From an uncultured Alphaproteobacteria bacterium (GTDB lineage Bacteria > Pseudomonadota > Alphaproteobacteria > MPNO01 > UBA2964), in contig CALSLP010000002.1 of the NCBI GenBank assembly GCA_943787225.1, positions 338,648-402,647 of the forward strand: a DNA stretch of 64,000 nt, given 5' to 3'. The notes below the pieces were generated by a model. The model did no database searches. It saw only the letters and a list, made by a program, of their open reading frames with translations, and was not told the origin of the DNA. This document shows, piece by piece, positions 29,834 through 38,647 of this stretch. Position numbers and translations under genes: made by a program. Each line of letters begins with the position of its first letter. The stretch's first letter is position 1.

Positions 29834-31105
29834 ATGGATCAGCGACCAGATAAATTTCTACAGCATCTGTTTGAAACAGCAATCGATGCGGTTTCCGCAA
29901 AAAATTGCCTGCCGGATCACCTGCCCGCCCCACCACCGGGCAGGACAATCGTCGTCGGCGTCGGCAAAGCGGCTGCCGCAATGGCACAGACACTCGAACA
30001 GACTTGGGACGGACCACTTGCCGGTGCCGTCGTTGTCCCGTATGGCCATAGCGTGGATTGTGCATCGATAGACGTTATGGAAGCGGGACATCCAATCCCC
30101 AATGAGGCCGGGCAGCGGGCGGCGAACCATATTCTGCAACTGGTGTCCCCGCTAACATCAGATGATCTCGTCATCGCGCTCATCTCCGGTGGTGGCTCCG
30201 CTCTCCTCTCTTTGCCAGCGCCGGGCATTGCCCTCGCTGACAAACAACAGGTCAATCAGGCCTTGCTGCGCTCCGGGGCGGCCATTAGCGATATAAATAT
30301 CGTCCGCCGGACGCTATCAGTCATTAAAGGCGGTCGTCTCGCTGCTGCCGCACATCCAGCGCGGGTTGCAACGTTGATCGTGTCAGATGTCGCAGGCGAT
30401 GATCCAACGGTAATTGCCTCTGGTCCGACCTTACCGCCAGCCCCACAGGGCAGGACAGCCACCGACATACTCAACCAGTATGGAATCGATATATCGGACT
30501 CCGTCGAACAACATCTCGCAAAGGCGTTACCGGAAATTTCCGACGGCCCCGCCTTCGCGCGCGATTCAACCCAAATCATTGCGCGGTCAACCGATGCCTT
30601 GAACGCGGCTACCGCTGAAGCAAAACGTCAGGGCTGGGAGGTTCTCACCCTCGGTGATGACATTGCGGGAGAGGCAAAAGATATCGCTACCGAACATGCC
30701 CGTCAGGCACTTGAGGCCGCACGATTCAGGGACACCCGCTCACCACCCCTGGTCCTGCTTTCTGGCGGAGAAGTCACCGTTACATTGGGCGCCTCAAACG
30801 GTGATGGCGGCCCCAACAGCGAATATTTGCTGGCGCTTGGCTTGGCCCTTAATCGTGACCCGAAGATCTGGGCGCTGGCCTGCGACACCGATGGGATCGA
30901 CGGCAACAGCCGCAATGCCGGGGGGTATTTGACGCCCTACAGTGTGTCCGGTGCGATTGAAATGGGGCTCGACCCGACCGGCTTGCTAACAGCCCATCGC
31001 AGTGCAACATTTTTTGACACACTTGGTCATACAATTGTAACCGGTCCTACGCTAACTAATGTGAACGACTTTCGGGCCATCGCGATATGCGCTGGCGCCC
31101 ATTGA
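29834..31105 (+). CDS. gckA: glycerate 2-kinase, MOFRL type (GckA/TtuD)
   Basis: A 423-residue cytoplasmic kinase of the MOFRL family that phosphorylates D-glycerate to 2-phosphoglycerate. Signature parts: VVGVGKAAAAMA (~40), LISGGGSALLSLPA (~117), NIVRRTLSVIKGGRLA (~155), and the C-terminal MOFRL domain with GGEVTVTLG and ACDTDGIDGNS. It is followed after 22 bases by pyruvate kinase. Together with glcDEF opposite, this block can carry glycolate-derived C2 carbon, once converted to glycerate elsewhere, into 2-phosphoglycerate and pyruvate. Confidence 0.92.
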   Translation: MDQRPDKFLQHLFETAIDAVSAKNCLPDHLPAPPPGRTIVVGVGKAAAAMAQTLEQTWDGPLAGAVVVPYGHSVDCASIDVMEAGHPIPNEAGQRAANHILQLVSPLTSDDLVIALISGGGSALLSLPAPGIALADKQQVNQALLRSGAAISDINIVRRTLSVIKGGRLAAAAHPARVATLIVSDVAGDDPTVIASGPTLPPAPQGRTATDILNQYGIDISDSVEQHLAKALPEISDGPAFARDSTQIIARSTDALNAATAEAKRQGWEVLTLGDDIAGEAKDIATEHARQALEAARFRDTRSPPLVLLSGGEVTVTLGASNGDGGPNSEYLLALGLALNRDPKIWALACDTDGIDGNSRNAGGYLTPYSVSGAIEMGLDPTGLLTAHRSATFFDTLGHTIVTGPTLTNVNDFRAIAICAGAH

Positions 31106-31127
31106 ACCCCTGATCTATAAGGATTCC

Positions 31128-32546
31128 ATGCGCCGATATCGACAAGCTAAAATTGTGGCAACGCTCGGCCCCGCCAGCGACACGCCCGAAATGATCCGTA
31201 CCCTCTTTGATGCGGGGGCCGATGTGTTCCGGCTCAACTTCAGCCACGGCTCTCATAACGATCATGCCGTCCGTATCGCCAGCATTCGCGCGCTGGAAGT
31301 CGAAACCGGTCGACCTATTGGTATCCTCACGGATTTACAGGGCCCCAAATTACGGGTTGGCGAATTCGCAGACGGGTCCGCAGAGCTTGTAACAGGCGCG
31401 ACATTGCGCCTTGATCTCGATACCAAGCCCGGTGATGCCAGCCGGGTTTCCCTGCCCCATCCGGAAGTCTTTGCCGCTTTATCCGTCGGCACAGAGCTGC
31501 TGATCGATGATGGCAAGCTGCGCCTCAAGGTCACTGAATTAGGCAAGGACTATGCCGAAGCCGAAGTCATCACTGGCGGCCGGGTGTCAGATCATAAGGG
31601 CGTCAATGTTCCCAATGCCGTCCTGCCCATTTCATCCCTTGGTGAGAAAGACCGGCAGGATTTAGACTTCGCGCTGGATCAAGGCGTCGATTATATCGGC
31701 CTCAGCTTTGTACAGCGCCCGGAAGATATCGCCGAGGCCCGTAGAATAATCGGCGGACGTGCCGGCGTGCTCTCCAAGCTTGAGAAGCCAAGCGCTATCG
31801 AGCATCTCGATCAAATCATTACCATGTCGGATGCCATCATGGTGGCGCGCGGCGACTTAGGGGTCGAGCTGCCGCCAGAAGATGTTCCCAGCCTGCAAAA
31901 ACGGATCATCCGCGAATGTCGGGCTCAGGGCAAACCAGTCGTCGTAGCAACGCAGATGCTGGAATCGATGATTGAGTCGCCGACACCAACACGGGCCGAA
32001 GCTTCTGACGTCGCAACCGCTATCTATGACGGCGCCGACGCAGTCATGCTTTCCGCCGAAACCGCTGCCGGAAAATATCCCCTTGAAGCCGTCGAGATGA
32101 TGGATCGCATTATCCACCGGGTGGAACGCGACCCCGAGTTCTGGATTCGCCTAGATACCGAACACAGCGAACCGGAAGCCAACGCGCCAGCGGCGATAAC
32201 CGCAGCGGCCCGTCAGGTTGCCCACACTATTTCGGCCGCCGCGATCGTGACCTATACGACGTCGGGATCAACAACATTGAGGGCTTCCCGCGAACGGCCA
32301 GATGTTCCAATCCTGTGCTTGACCGCACGTCTGTCAACGGCCCGAAGACTTGCCCTTGCCTGGGGCGTTCAATGTATTATCGCAGAGGATGTTACAGATT
32401 TCTCGGACATGGTCGGGCGCGCCTGCCATACCGCCAGAGATTTCAATTATGCCGCACCCTCTGAAAGTGTGGTGATTACCGCTGGTGTCCCGTTTGGCAC
32501 TCCCGGCGCAACCAACGTGCTGCGGATTGGCTGGGTTGAACGTTAA
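31128..32546 (+). CDS. pyk: pyruvate kinase
   Basis: A 472-residue glycolytic enzyme converting phosphoenolpyruvate and ADP to pyruvate and ATP. Motifs: KIVATLGPAS at the N-terminus, FRLNFSHG, the metal/substrate segment SKLEKPSAIEHLDQI with VARGDLGVELPPEDVP, and the signature TQMLESMIESPTPTRAEASDVA. AAGGA precedes the ATG by five bases. Its 3' end overlaps the convergent TPR gene by four bases. Length and domains (A/B plus C-terminal) are normal. Confidence 0.96.
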   Translation: MRRYRQAKIVATLGPASDTPEMIRTLFDAGADVFRLNFSHGSHNDHAVRIASIRALEVETGRPIGILTDLQGPKLRVGEFADGSAELVTGATLRLDLDTKPGDASRVSLPHPEVFAALSVGTELLIDDGKLRLKVTELGKDYAEAEVITGGRVSDHKGVNVPNAVLPISSLGEKDRQDLDFALDQGVDYIGLSFVQRPEDIAEARRIIGGRAGVLSKLEKPSAIEHLDQIITMSDAIMVARGDLGVELPPEDVPSLQKRIIRECRAQGKPVVVATQMLESMIESPTPTRAEASDVATAIYDGADAVMLSAETAAGKYPLEAVEMMDRIIHRVERDPEFWIRLDTEHSEPEANAPAAITAAARQVAHTISAAAIVTYTTSGSTTLRASRERPDVPILCLTARLSTARRLALAWGVQCIIAEDVTDFSDMVGRACHTARDFNYAAPSESVVITAGVPFGTPGATNVLRIGWVER

Positions 32547-33097
32547 AGACCTCGGCCTTTAACGATATCGCGTAATTCACGAATGTGGGATTCGGCGCCA
32601 TCCATATGTGGATGGATTTCGAGGGCCTTTTCAAAAGCATCCAGCGCTTTGCGCTCCTCACCAAGCGCCATGTAAACCAGGCCAAGGCCCGAATAGGCCC
32701 CAAAATGGCGGGGTTCTAGCGCCAGCGTTTTCTTGATGTCTGAAATAGCCAGCTCATTCTCGCCCGCGAGATAGAATAACGTGGCCCGCTTGTTCCACCC
32801 TTCCGCATAACCCGGGGCGCGCGCAATAACCTCGTTAAAGGCGGTCAGCGCTGTTTCGCCGTCACCATCTCCCATGGCATTGATGCCAATGGTCATGATC
32901 TGATCGACCTCATCATCACCGGACAATCCCCACAGGGCCCAGATACCGGCTTCCAGCTGATCCGCTTCATCAGGGTCAGACGTGGCTTTCAGCGCGATAA
33001 AAAGAGGCCCGAGCCGGGAGTCGTTCTGGCCACCAGTGACCGGAACATTAAAAGACAAGGTAGCCGCCGTTGCCATCCAGGAGAGTACATTCTTCAT
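32543..33097 (-). CDS. TPR-repeat protein
   Basis: A 184-residue protein with three or so tetratricopeptide repeats (~75-175: ALTAFNEVIARAPGYAEGWNKRA, AISDIKKTLALEPRHFGAYSGLG, ALDAFEKALEIHPHM, each shown in part). The N-terminus (VLSWMATAATLSFNVPVTGG) is hydrophobic enough to be a signal sequence, so it may be periplasmic. Its start overlaps the glcF stop (ATGA), making it the last gene of the glcDEF operon. No specific partner is known. Confidence 0.85.
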   Translation of the reverse strand: MKNVLSWMATAATLSFNVPVTGGQNDSRLGPLFIALKATSDPDEADQLEAGIWALWGLSGDDEVDQIMTIGINAMGDGDGETALTAFNEVIARAPGYAEGWNKRATLFYLAGENELAISDIKKTLALEPRHFGAYSGLGLVYMALGEERKALDAFEKALEIHPHMDGAESHIRELRDIVKGRGL

Positions 33098-34410
33098 AAG
33101 CGCGCCGCCTTCATGTCAGCCAAGGCCTCTGGCAGAGGACCGCCGGTGGCCCAGTCGAGCAACTCAACGGTATGAACAATCGGACAGGGCATGTCATCAG
33201 CCCCCGCCTGATCAAGTTGCGTCATACAACCAATATTACCACTGGCGATTATATCAGGGGAAAGCGCCGATAGTGATGTAATTTTTTGGTCCCGCAATTC
33301 CTCCGCAATATCAGATTGCAGAATGTTATAGGTCCCAGCAGACCCACAACATAAATGTCCGCCCACCGGTTGAACAACGTCGAAGCCGCAGCCGCGTAGA
33401 AGGGCGATTGGTTCTTCGGTGATGCCCTGACCATGCTGCATGGAACACGGCGATTGATACGCAACACGCAGGACCGATGGCAAACCCGTTTCGTTCAGGC
33501 CAATGCGTGTCATAAATTCCGTGATGTCGCAGGCGAGTGATGAAATACGTGCAGCCTTTTCGGCGTGTTGCAGATCACTACGGAGCAAGAAACCGTAATC
33601 CTTAAGCATCGTGCCACAGCCCGAAATATTGGAAATAACGGCATCGAATGGCTTCTCCTGACCCGATGACCTCCAGGCCTCGACATTGGCCTTTACTATG
33701 GCCAATGTCCGATCTTCCTGGCCAAGGTGATGATTTATCGATCCGCAACATCCCACTTCGGGCAACACAACTACATCGCAGCCATGGCGGGTGAGCAGAC
33801 GGATAGTCGCCTGATTGATTGCCGGATTGAGATTGTCCTGAACGCATCCGGTAAGCAGGGCAACACGGTATTTTTGATCTCCTGCCGATTTAAGATTCTT
33901 AGGTGTCATTACTTTACTTTTTACATTTTTCTTTTTGGCGAGACGTACCATATTCCGCAACGGCACCGGTAGCAGTGCCGCAAAAGGACTGGCGACGGCG
34001 GCAGCGCGCTGCGCCCATTTAAGACGCTGACCATCAGGCAAAACCCAACCCAAGGCTGAACGCAGCATCCGATCAAAGAACGGCCGTCGATAAGTCTGTT
34101 CGATATGGCGACGGCCATGATCAACAAGATGCATATAGTTCACACCGGAGGGACAGGTCGTCATGCAGGAGAGGCAAGACAGGCAGCGATCAATATGCCG
34201 AACATCGGTATTTGATGCGGGACGATCCTGCTCCAGCATATCCTTGATCAAATATATCCGGCCACGCGGGCCATCGAGTTCATCCCCCAACAAGGCGTAG
34301 GTCGGACAGGTCGCCGTACAAAACCCACAATGAACGCAGGACCGCAGAATGTCATTTGCATCCGCAATATTTGGATCACTGAGTTGCGTCAGGGTGAAAC
34401 TAGTCTGCAT
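33094..34410 (-). CDS. glcF: glycolate oxidase iron-sulfur subunit
   Basis: A 438-residue subunit carrying two [4Fe-4S] clusters (CVHCGFCTATCP near residue 26 and CLSCLSCMTTCP near 75) and two CCG domains (EVGCCGSINHH ~205; GHLCCGSAGTY ~340). With GlcD and GlcE it oxidises glycolate to glyoxylate and passes electrons to the respiratory chain at the inner membrane. The start overlaps the glcE 3' end by 11 bases. Gene order glcD-glcE-glcF matches Escherichia coli. Confidence 0.95.
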   Translation of the reverse strand: MQTSFTLTQLSDPNIADANDILRSCVHCGFCTATCPTYALLGDELDGPRGRIYLIKDMLEQDRPASNTDVRHIDRCLSCLSCMTTCPSGVNYMHLVDHGRRHIEQTYRRPFFDRMLRSALGWVLPDGQRLKWAQRAAAVASPFAALLPVPLRNMVRLAKKKNVKSKVMTPKNLKSAGDQKYRVALLTGCVQDNLNPAINQATIRLLTRHGCDVVVLPEVGCCGSINHHLGQEDRTLAIVKANVEAWRSSGQEKPFDAVISNISGCGTMLKDYGFLLRSDLQHAEKAARISSLACDITEFMTRIGLNETGLPSVLRVAYQSPCSMQHGQGITEEPIALLRGCGFDVVQPVGGHLCCGSAGTYNILQSDIAEELRDQKITSLSALSPDIIASGNIGCMTQLDQAGADDMPCPIVHTVELLDWATGGPLPEALADMKAARL

Positions 34411-35653
34411 CCAGCGCGCCTCTATCGACCAGTACCATACGGCCCGGATTCAGGATGTTAGCTGGATCAAATCCCTGCTTAACGCGCTGGTTCAGCGCCT
34501 CAAGCGCCGTTGCTTGTGGCTGAAACACCGCCGTCTGGGATCTGATATCTGCATTTGCCCGCATCAGTGTGGCGTGACCACTAAACGTCTTTATCGCACC
34601 GCGTATTTTTGCCGCGCCGCCATCATCACCCTCGTTCAACAATCGTATCCAAACCAGCCCACCACCCCAATCAACGTAGAACTCGGCATCGGCACTATCT
34701 TGAATGGTCTGAATCACTTCAGCAGCAGCCGCTGGCGGTACGGATACACGCCATACCGCCCCAGCGTCTTCAGCAAACGGCGTGACGTTGCCGATTTCCT
34801 GCCAGAATTTCCGTGAATTATGAAAGTGTAACTCCTCAACATCGCCATGAGTGCCAAGCAAGGCGCGAAGCGCTGAACACCGCGCCTCTACCGACGGCGC
34901 AGGCCCCTCCACGCGAATAGCGGTGATCGACGCCAAAGCATCGGAGATGTAGGACACAGCTGACCGACCGGTGAGGTTTTCCGGCAGGAACGCCGCGGCG
35001 GAAACGTCATAGGGGCTGGACAATGCTTCTGTCATCGCCGTCACGGCAGCGTTCTCATCCAATCCAGTCACCAGAACTGTCCGTACTTTTTCACCCGCAG
35101 GCAGCACCTTAAGGATGATATCCGTCGCCACAGCGAGGGTTCCGTAGGAGCCGGTGATCAGCTTACACAGATCGTACCCCGTGACATTCTTCACAACGCG
35201 GCCGCCGGTTTTAACGACCTCTCCCCGCCCCGTGACCATTGAAACACCAAGCACATGATCGCGCGCGGCACCCGCCTGTATTCGCCGAGGGCCTGCAAGA
35301 TTGCCCCCGACCACACCACCGATGGACTGCGGAATGTCACTGCCAAGCAGAGCGCCCCAGTCCGGCGGCTCAAAAGAAAGCTGCTGGTCGTGTTCAGCCA
35401 ACGCCGCTTCTATCTCGGCCAGTGGTGTTCCAGCGCGTGCAGACAACACAAGTTCGTCGGGTTCGTAGAGCGTGATCCCGGTCAATCTCGACAGCGAAAC
35501 AATCTTGTCCACGTCCATGATCTGACCAAGCGCGCGTTTCGACCCTGCGCCCATAATCTCCAGCGAGTGTCGGTTTTCCAACGCATCGCCGATCAGCAGC
35601 TCAAGCTCGGCACTGTCCGATGGTCGTATTATTTCGGATGCCCGTAACGACAT
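34400..35653 (-). CDS. glcE: glycolate oxidase subunit GlcE (FAD-binding)
   Basis: About 417 residues with a PCMH-type FAD-binding domain: LEIMGAGSKRALG, LVLSARAGTPLAEIEAAL, and GGVVGGNLAGPRR ... VKTGGRVVKNVTGYDLCKL. It forms the glycolate oxidase complex with GlcD and GlcF. The ATG at 35653 overlaps the glcD stop (ATGA); the frame extends upstream to 35722 but that part lies inside glcD. The C-terminal domain is shorter than in GlcD, as usual. Confidence 0.94.
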   Translation of the reverse strand: MSLRASEIIRPSDSAELELLIGDALENRHSLEIMGAGSKRALGQIMDVDKIVSLSRLTGITLYEPDELVLSARAGTPLAEIEAALAEHDQQLSFEPPDWGALLGSDIPQSIGGVVGGNLAGPRRIQAGAARDHVLGVSMVTGRGEVVKTGGRVVKNVTGYDLCKLITGSYGTLAVATDIILKVLPAGEKVRTVLVTGLDENAAVTAMTEALSSPYDVSAAAFLPENLTGRSAVSYISDALASITAIRVEGPAPSVEARCSALRALLGTHGDVEELHFHNSRKFWQEIGNVTPFAEDAGAVWRVSVPPAAAAEVIQTIQDSADAEFYVDWGGGLVWIRLLNEGDDGGAAKIRGAIKTFSGHATLMRANADIRSQTAVFQPQATALEALNQRVKQGFDPANILNPGRMVLVDRGALDAD

Positions 35654-37140
35654 CAAAAGCGCGGCAACTCGGGAAACCGCATCTCGCCGCCCTGTATGTG
35701 AACACGCCCCAGCTCGGCACAACGATGCAATGTCGGAAAGACTTTTCCAGGATTAAGGAGCTGCCCGGGATCAAAGGCGCATTTGACGCGCTGCTGTTGC
35801 TTAAGATCGATCTCGGTAAACATGGTTTCCATAAGATCACGTTTTTCAACACCAACGCCATGCTCGCCCGTTAAAACGCCACCAACTTCCACGCATAACG
35901 TCAGAATTTCGGCACCGAATTCTTCGGCTTTTTCGAGCTCTCCCGGCACGTTGGCATCATAGAGGATCAAGGGGTGCAGATTGCCGTCACCGGCATGAAA
36001 AACATTCGCCACTCCCAGCCCATACCGTACGGATGCTTCCGCCATACGCTTCAGGACAATGGGCAGTTGATGCCGGGGGATCGTGCCATCCATGCAATAA
36101 TAGTCTGGTGAGATGCGCCCAACCGCCGGGAACGCCGCTTTGCGCCCCGCCCAGAACAGCATCCGCTCCGCTTCATCCCGGCTGGCCCGGACTGACGTTG
36201 CACCAGATTGCCGCGCGATGCCATCAACACGACCGACCAGAAAATCGACTTCTTCCTCGGGTCCATCGAGTTCGACAATCAGAATGGCCTCAACATCCAG
36301 GGGATAGCCGGCATGGACAAACTCCTCGACGGCGTGGATCGCAGGACGATCCATCATTTCCATCCCGCCAGGGATAATACCCGCACCAATGATCGCCGCG
36401 ACACAGCTGCCGGCCGCCTCACTTGACTCAAAACCAATCAAAAGCGCCCGTGCCGCCGGCGGCTTGGCAAGAATGCGTACGGTCACCTCGGTGATCACCC
36501 CGAGCAATCCCTCCGACCCGGTGACAACGCCCATAAGATCGTAACCACCGGAGTCCAGATGCTTACCCCCCAGCCGGATGATTTCACCATCCATCAGCAC
36601 CATCTCAATCCCCAGCAGATTGTTGGTCGTCAGGCCGTATTTAAGACAGTGAACGCCGCCGGAATTTTCCGCGACATTGCCGCCAATGGTACAGGCAATC
36701 TGACTTGAGGGGTCGGGTGCGTAATAATAGCCATCGCTTTCGACCGCCTGCGTCATGGCCAGGTTGGTAACTCCCGGCTGGGCCGTGACACAGCGGTTGG
36801 CATAATCAATATCGAGGATGCGGTTGAGCTTGCCGAGACCAAGGGTAATTGCATCCGCCAGAGGCAAAGCGCCCCCGGAGAGTGATGTTCCCGCCCCACG
36901 CGGGACGATTTTAACCTCCGCCTCATTACAGTATTTTAGAATTTGCGAAATTTGCTCGGTGGTTTCCGGCAAGACAACGATGAGAGGCAGTTGACGGTAG
37001 GCCGTTAACCCGTCGCACTCATACGCCCGAAGACCTTCTTCTTCAGCAATAACGGAGGTCTCTGGCACAATCCGTTTGAGCACACCGATAATAGCTGCGC
37101 GCCGCGCAATCGTCGTAGCATCCGGCTCCGGCATTTCCAT
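35653..37140 (-). CDS. glcD: glycolate oxidase subunit GlcD
   Basis: About 495 residues. FAD-binding type 4 domain (~50-220: VLPETTEQISQILKYCNE, VPRGAGTSLSGGALPL, GGNVAENSGGVHCLKYG) and FAD-oxidase C-terminal domain with NVFHAGDGNLHPLILYD and GEHGVGVEKRDLM, holding the catalytic His and metal-linked residues. It is the catalytic subunit that oxidises glycolate (and often D-lactate). The ATG at 37140 is chosen over an in-frame TTG at 37146. First gene of the glcDEF-TPR operon. Confidence 0.95.
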   Translation of the reverse strand: MEMPEPDATTIARRAAIIGVLKRIVPETSVIAEEEGLRAYECDGLTAYRQLPLIVVLPETTEQISQILKYCNEAEVKIVPRGAGTSLSGGALPLADAITLGLGKLNRILDIDYANRCVTAQPGVTNLAMTQAVESDGYYYAPDPSSQIACTIGGNVAENSGGVHCLKYGLTTNNLLGIEMVLMDGEIIRLGGKHLDSGGYDLMGVVTGSEGLLGVITEVTVRILAKPPAARALLIGFESSEAAGSCVAAIIGAGIIPGGMEMMDRPAIHAVEEFVHAGYPLDVEAILIVELDGPEEEVDFLVGRVDGIARQSGATSVRASRDEAERMLFWAGRKAAFPAVGRISPDYYCMDGTIPRHQLPIVLKRMAEASVRYGLGVANVFHAGDGNLHPLILYDANVPGELEKAEEFGAEILTLCVEVGGVLTGEHGVGVEKRDLMETMFTEIDLKQQQRVKCAFDPGQLLNPGKVFPTLHRCAELGRVHIQGGEMRFPELPRF

Positions 37141-37246
37141 GGACAATCTGCTCTCACTCAGCCAAACGCAACATCACCTCGGCAAGTAAACTATGGCGGC
37201 AATAGAGGACGCAAGCCTATCCCGTCAGGCTAGGAATCGCGGGCAC

Positions 37247-37272
37247 AAAAAAACCGCGCCAAGGGCGCGGCT
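37247..37272 (-). terminator. intrinsic terminator after rpmJ
   Basis: On the minus strand, GCCGCGCC pairs with GGCGCGGT around a CTT loop and is followed by a run of seven T. It lies 23 bases beyond the rpmJ stop and is a textbook rho-independent terminator. Confidence 0.9.
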
Positions 37273-37294
37273 TCTAGCGTCCGAGAGCGCTCTC

Positions 37295-37420
37295 TTATCC
37301 CTGGCGCGCCTTGAAACGCGGGTTTTGCTTATTGATTACATAGACACGACCCTTACGGCGAATGACGCGGCAATTTTTGTCACGGTTTTTCAATGTTTTA
37401 AGCGAGTTAGCGACTTTCAT
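37295..37420 (-). CDS. rpmJ: 50S ribosomal protein L36
   Basis: A 41-residue protein, [14 protein letters not shown] at the N-terminus and [20 protein letters not shown] at the C-terminus, matching the longer alphaproteobacterial L36 form that lacks most of the zinc-binding Cys residues (one Cys remains, in NCRVIRRK). It completes the large subunit near the peptidyl-transferase region. The start at 37420 follows the family's length; the frame is open further upstream. It is monocistronic with a strong terminator. Confidence 0.95.
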   Translation of the reverse strand: MKVANSLKTLKNRDKNCRVIRRKGRVYVINKQNPRFKARQG

Positions 37421-37506
37421 CGGATTACTTTCTGCACTTTTATCTAGCGGAGGCGAGAACATAGTTAGCGGCGCCCACTTTGTCAACGCACTGATTTAGG
37501 GGAATA

Positions 37507-38472
37507 TCAGGAAGTTTTGATGCCTTCAACCCGGTAGTATTTCAAGGTGCCGCTATCGAGAGCATTGGTGAGCAAAAGCCAGTACTGCGCTTCATACTCC
37601 AGCTGCTGCCCGAACGCCTCACTAACACTTTGTCCCTTGATTTCATTGAGATATCGGGCCCAGGCCCCACGGATCATTTCCGAATAGCGCGCGCTCTCAT
37701 CTTCGATAATCCTGGCCAAAACGCCGTGGGCTGCAAGGCTGTTTTTCAGGGCCTCTGATGTCCAGGGAAAGACTGTCGTCGGCTGGACATCTTTCCAGGC
37801 CTTTAACTCTTCGCTCTCGGCGCCTTCGTCAAACAGAAGATCCGTTATAACAAGATAGGCCTCACCCTCCTTGAGCGAGTCACAAATCTTGGCGATGACG
37901 GCCTCCTTGTCCTCAATCGTATAGAGAACTTCCCGCATCAGCGCGGCGCGAAAATAATTGGTTTTGACCTTAGCAAGATCAAAGGGCTCGCCAACGACAT
38001 TGACCTTGCTGTCGATATCGTACTCAACGGCGGTTTTCTTGGCTTCCGCAGCGAGTTTTTTGTCGTTTTCATAGCCGGTCACGTAATTGCCAAACTTGGC
38101 AATGATCGTCGTGGTATTCCCGCCCATGCCAATACCGACCTCGAGCATGGTTTCGTCAGAGCTCAGGCTACAACCCGCGACCAACTCTTCGACATATTCC
38201 GCACCGCCCGGGGAGATGAAACCCGACGTCCACAATCCTTTGGCAATCTCACATTTCGCCTCTGACCATTCGCCGGGAGATGCGGCGGGCGCCGCAGCGC
38301 CGCCAGCGGACTCGTCGCCACTGTCGTCACCGGCAGCAATCTCTTCATAATCATCGTCATCAAAATCGGGGTCAGCTTCACGCAGCTCGGTACCGTGCCA
38401 CCACGCGGCAAAACGATCCTTGAACGATGGGCCACCACCGCCGGCTGATTTTTTAGACAGGGACAAGCCCAC
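37507..38472 (-). CDS. methyltransferase-like protein with acidic linker
   Basis: About 321 residues. An N-terminal low-complexity part (~1-75) has a Gly-rich stretch and a strongly acidic run of Asp/Glu, then a class I methyltransferase-like domain (~80-260): MLEVGIGMGGNTTTIIAK as motif I, TGYENDKKLAAEA for the acidic beta-2 residue, and AYLVITDLLFDE. The GTG at 38472 is chosen because GCGGAGA lies six bases upstream; the earlier TTG at 38487 lacks a site. The substrate is unknown. Divergent from the M20 gene across 175 bases. Confidence 0.75.
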   Translation of the reverse strand: MGLSLSKKSAGGGGPSFKDRFAAWWHGTELREADPDFDDDDYEEIAAGDDSGDESAGGAAAPAASPGEWSEAKCEIAKGLWTSGFISPGGAEYVEELVAGCSLSSDETMLEVGIGMGGNTTTIIAKFGNYVTGYENDKKLAAEAKKTAVEYDIDSKVNVVGEPFDLAKVKTNYFRAALMREVLYTIEDKEAVIAKICDSLKEGEAYLVITDLLFDEGAESEELKAWKDVQPTTVFPWTSEALKNSLAAHGVLARIIEDESARYSEMIRGAWARYLNEIKGQSVSEAFGQQLEYEAQYWLLLTNALDSGTLKYYRVEGIKTS

Positions 38473-38647
38473 AGCAAATCTCCGCAAACACCGATGCGCA
38501 GATGCACCAGTTGCAATTATCCCTATTGTGGAAAAACAGGATTAATCCTTCGTTAAGATAAACACGAAGATCGCGACTTCTATTCGGTGGTGAGTCGATC
38601 ATCTCGTTGGGTTACAATCGGGGTAAATTGACAGGGAAAATTTCGGC

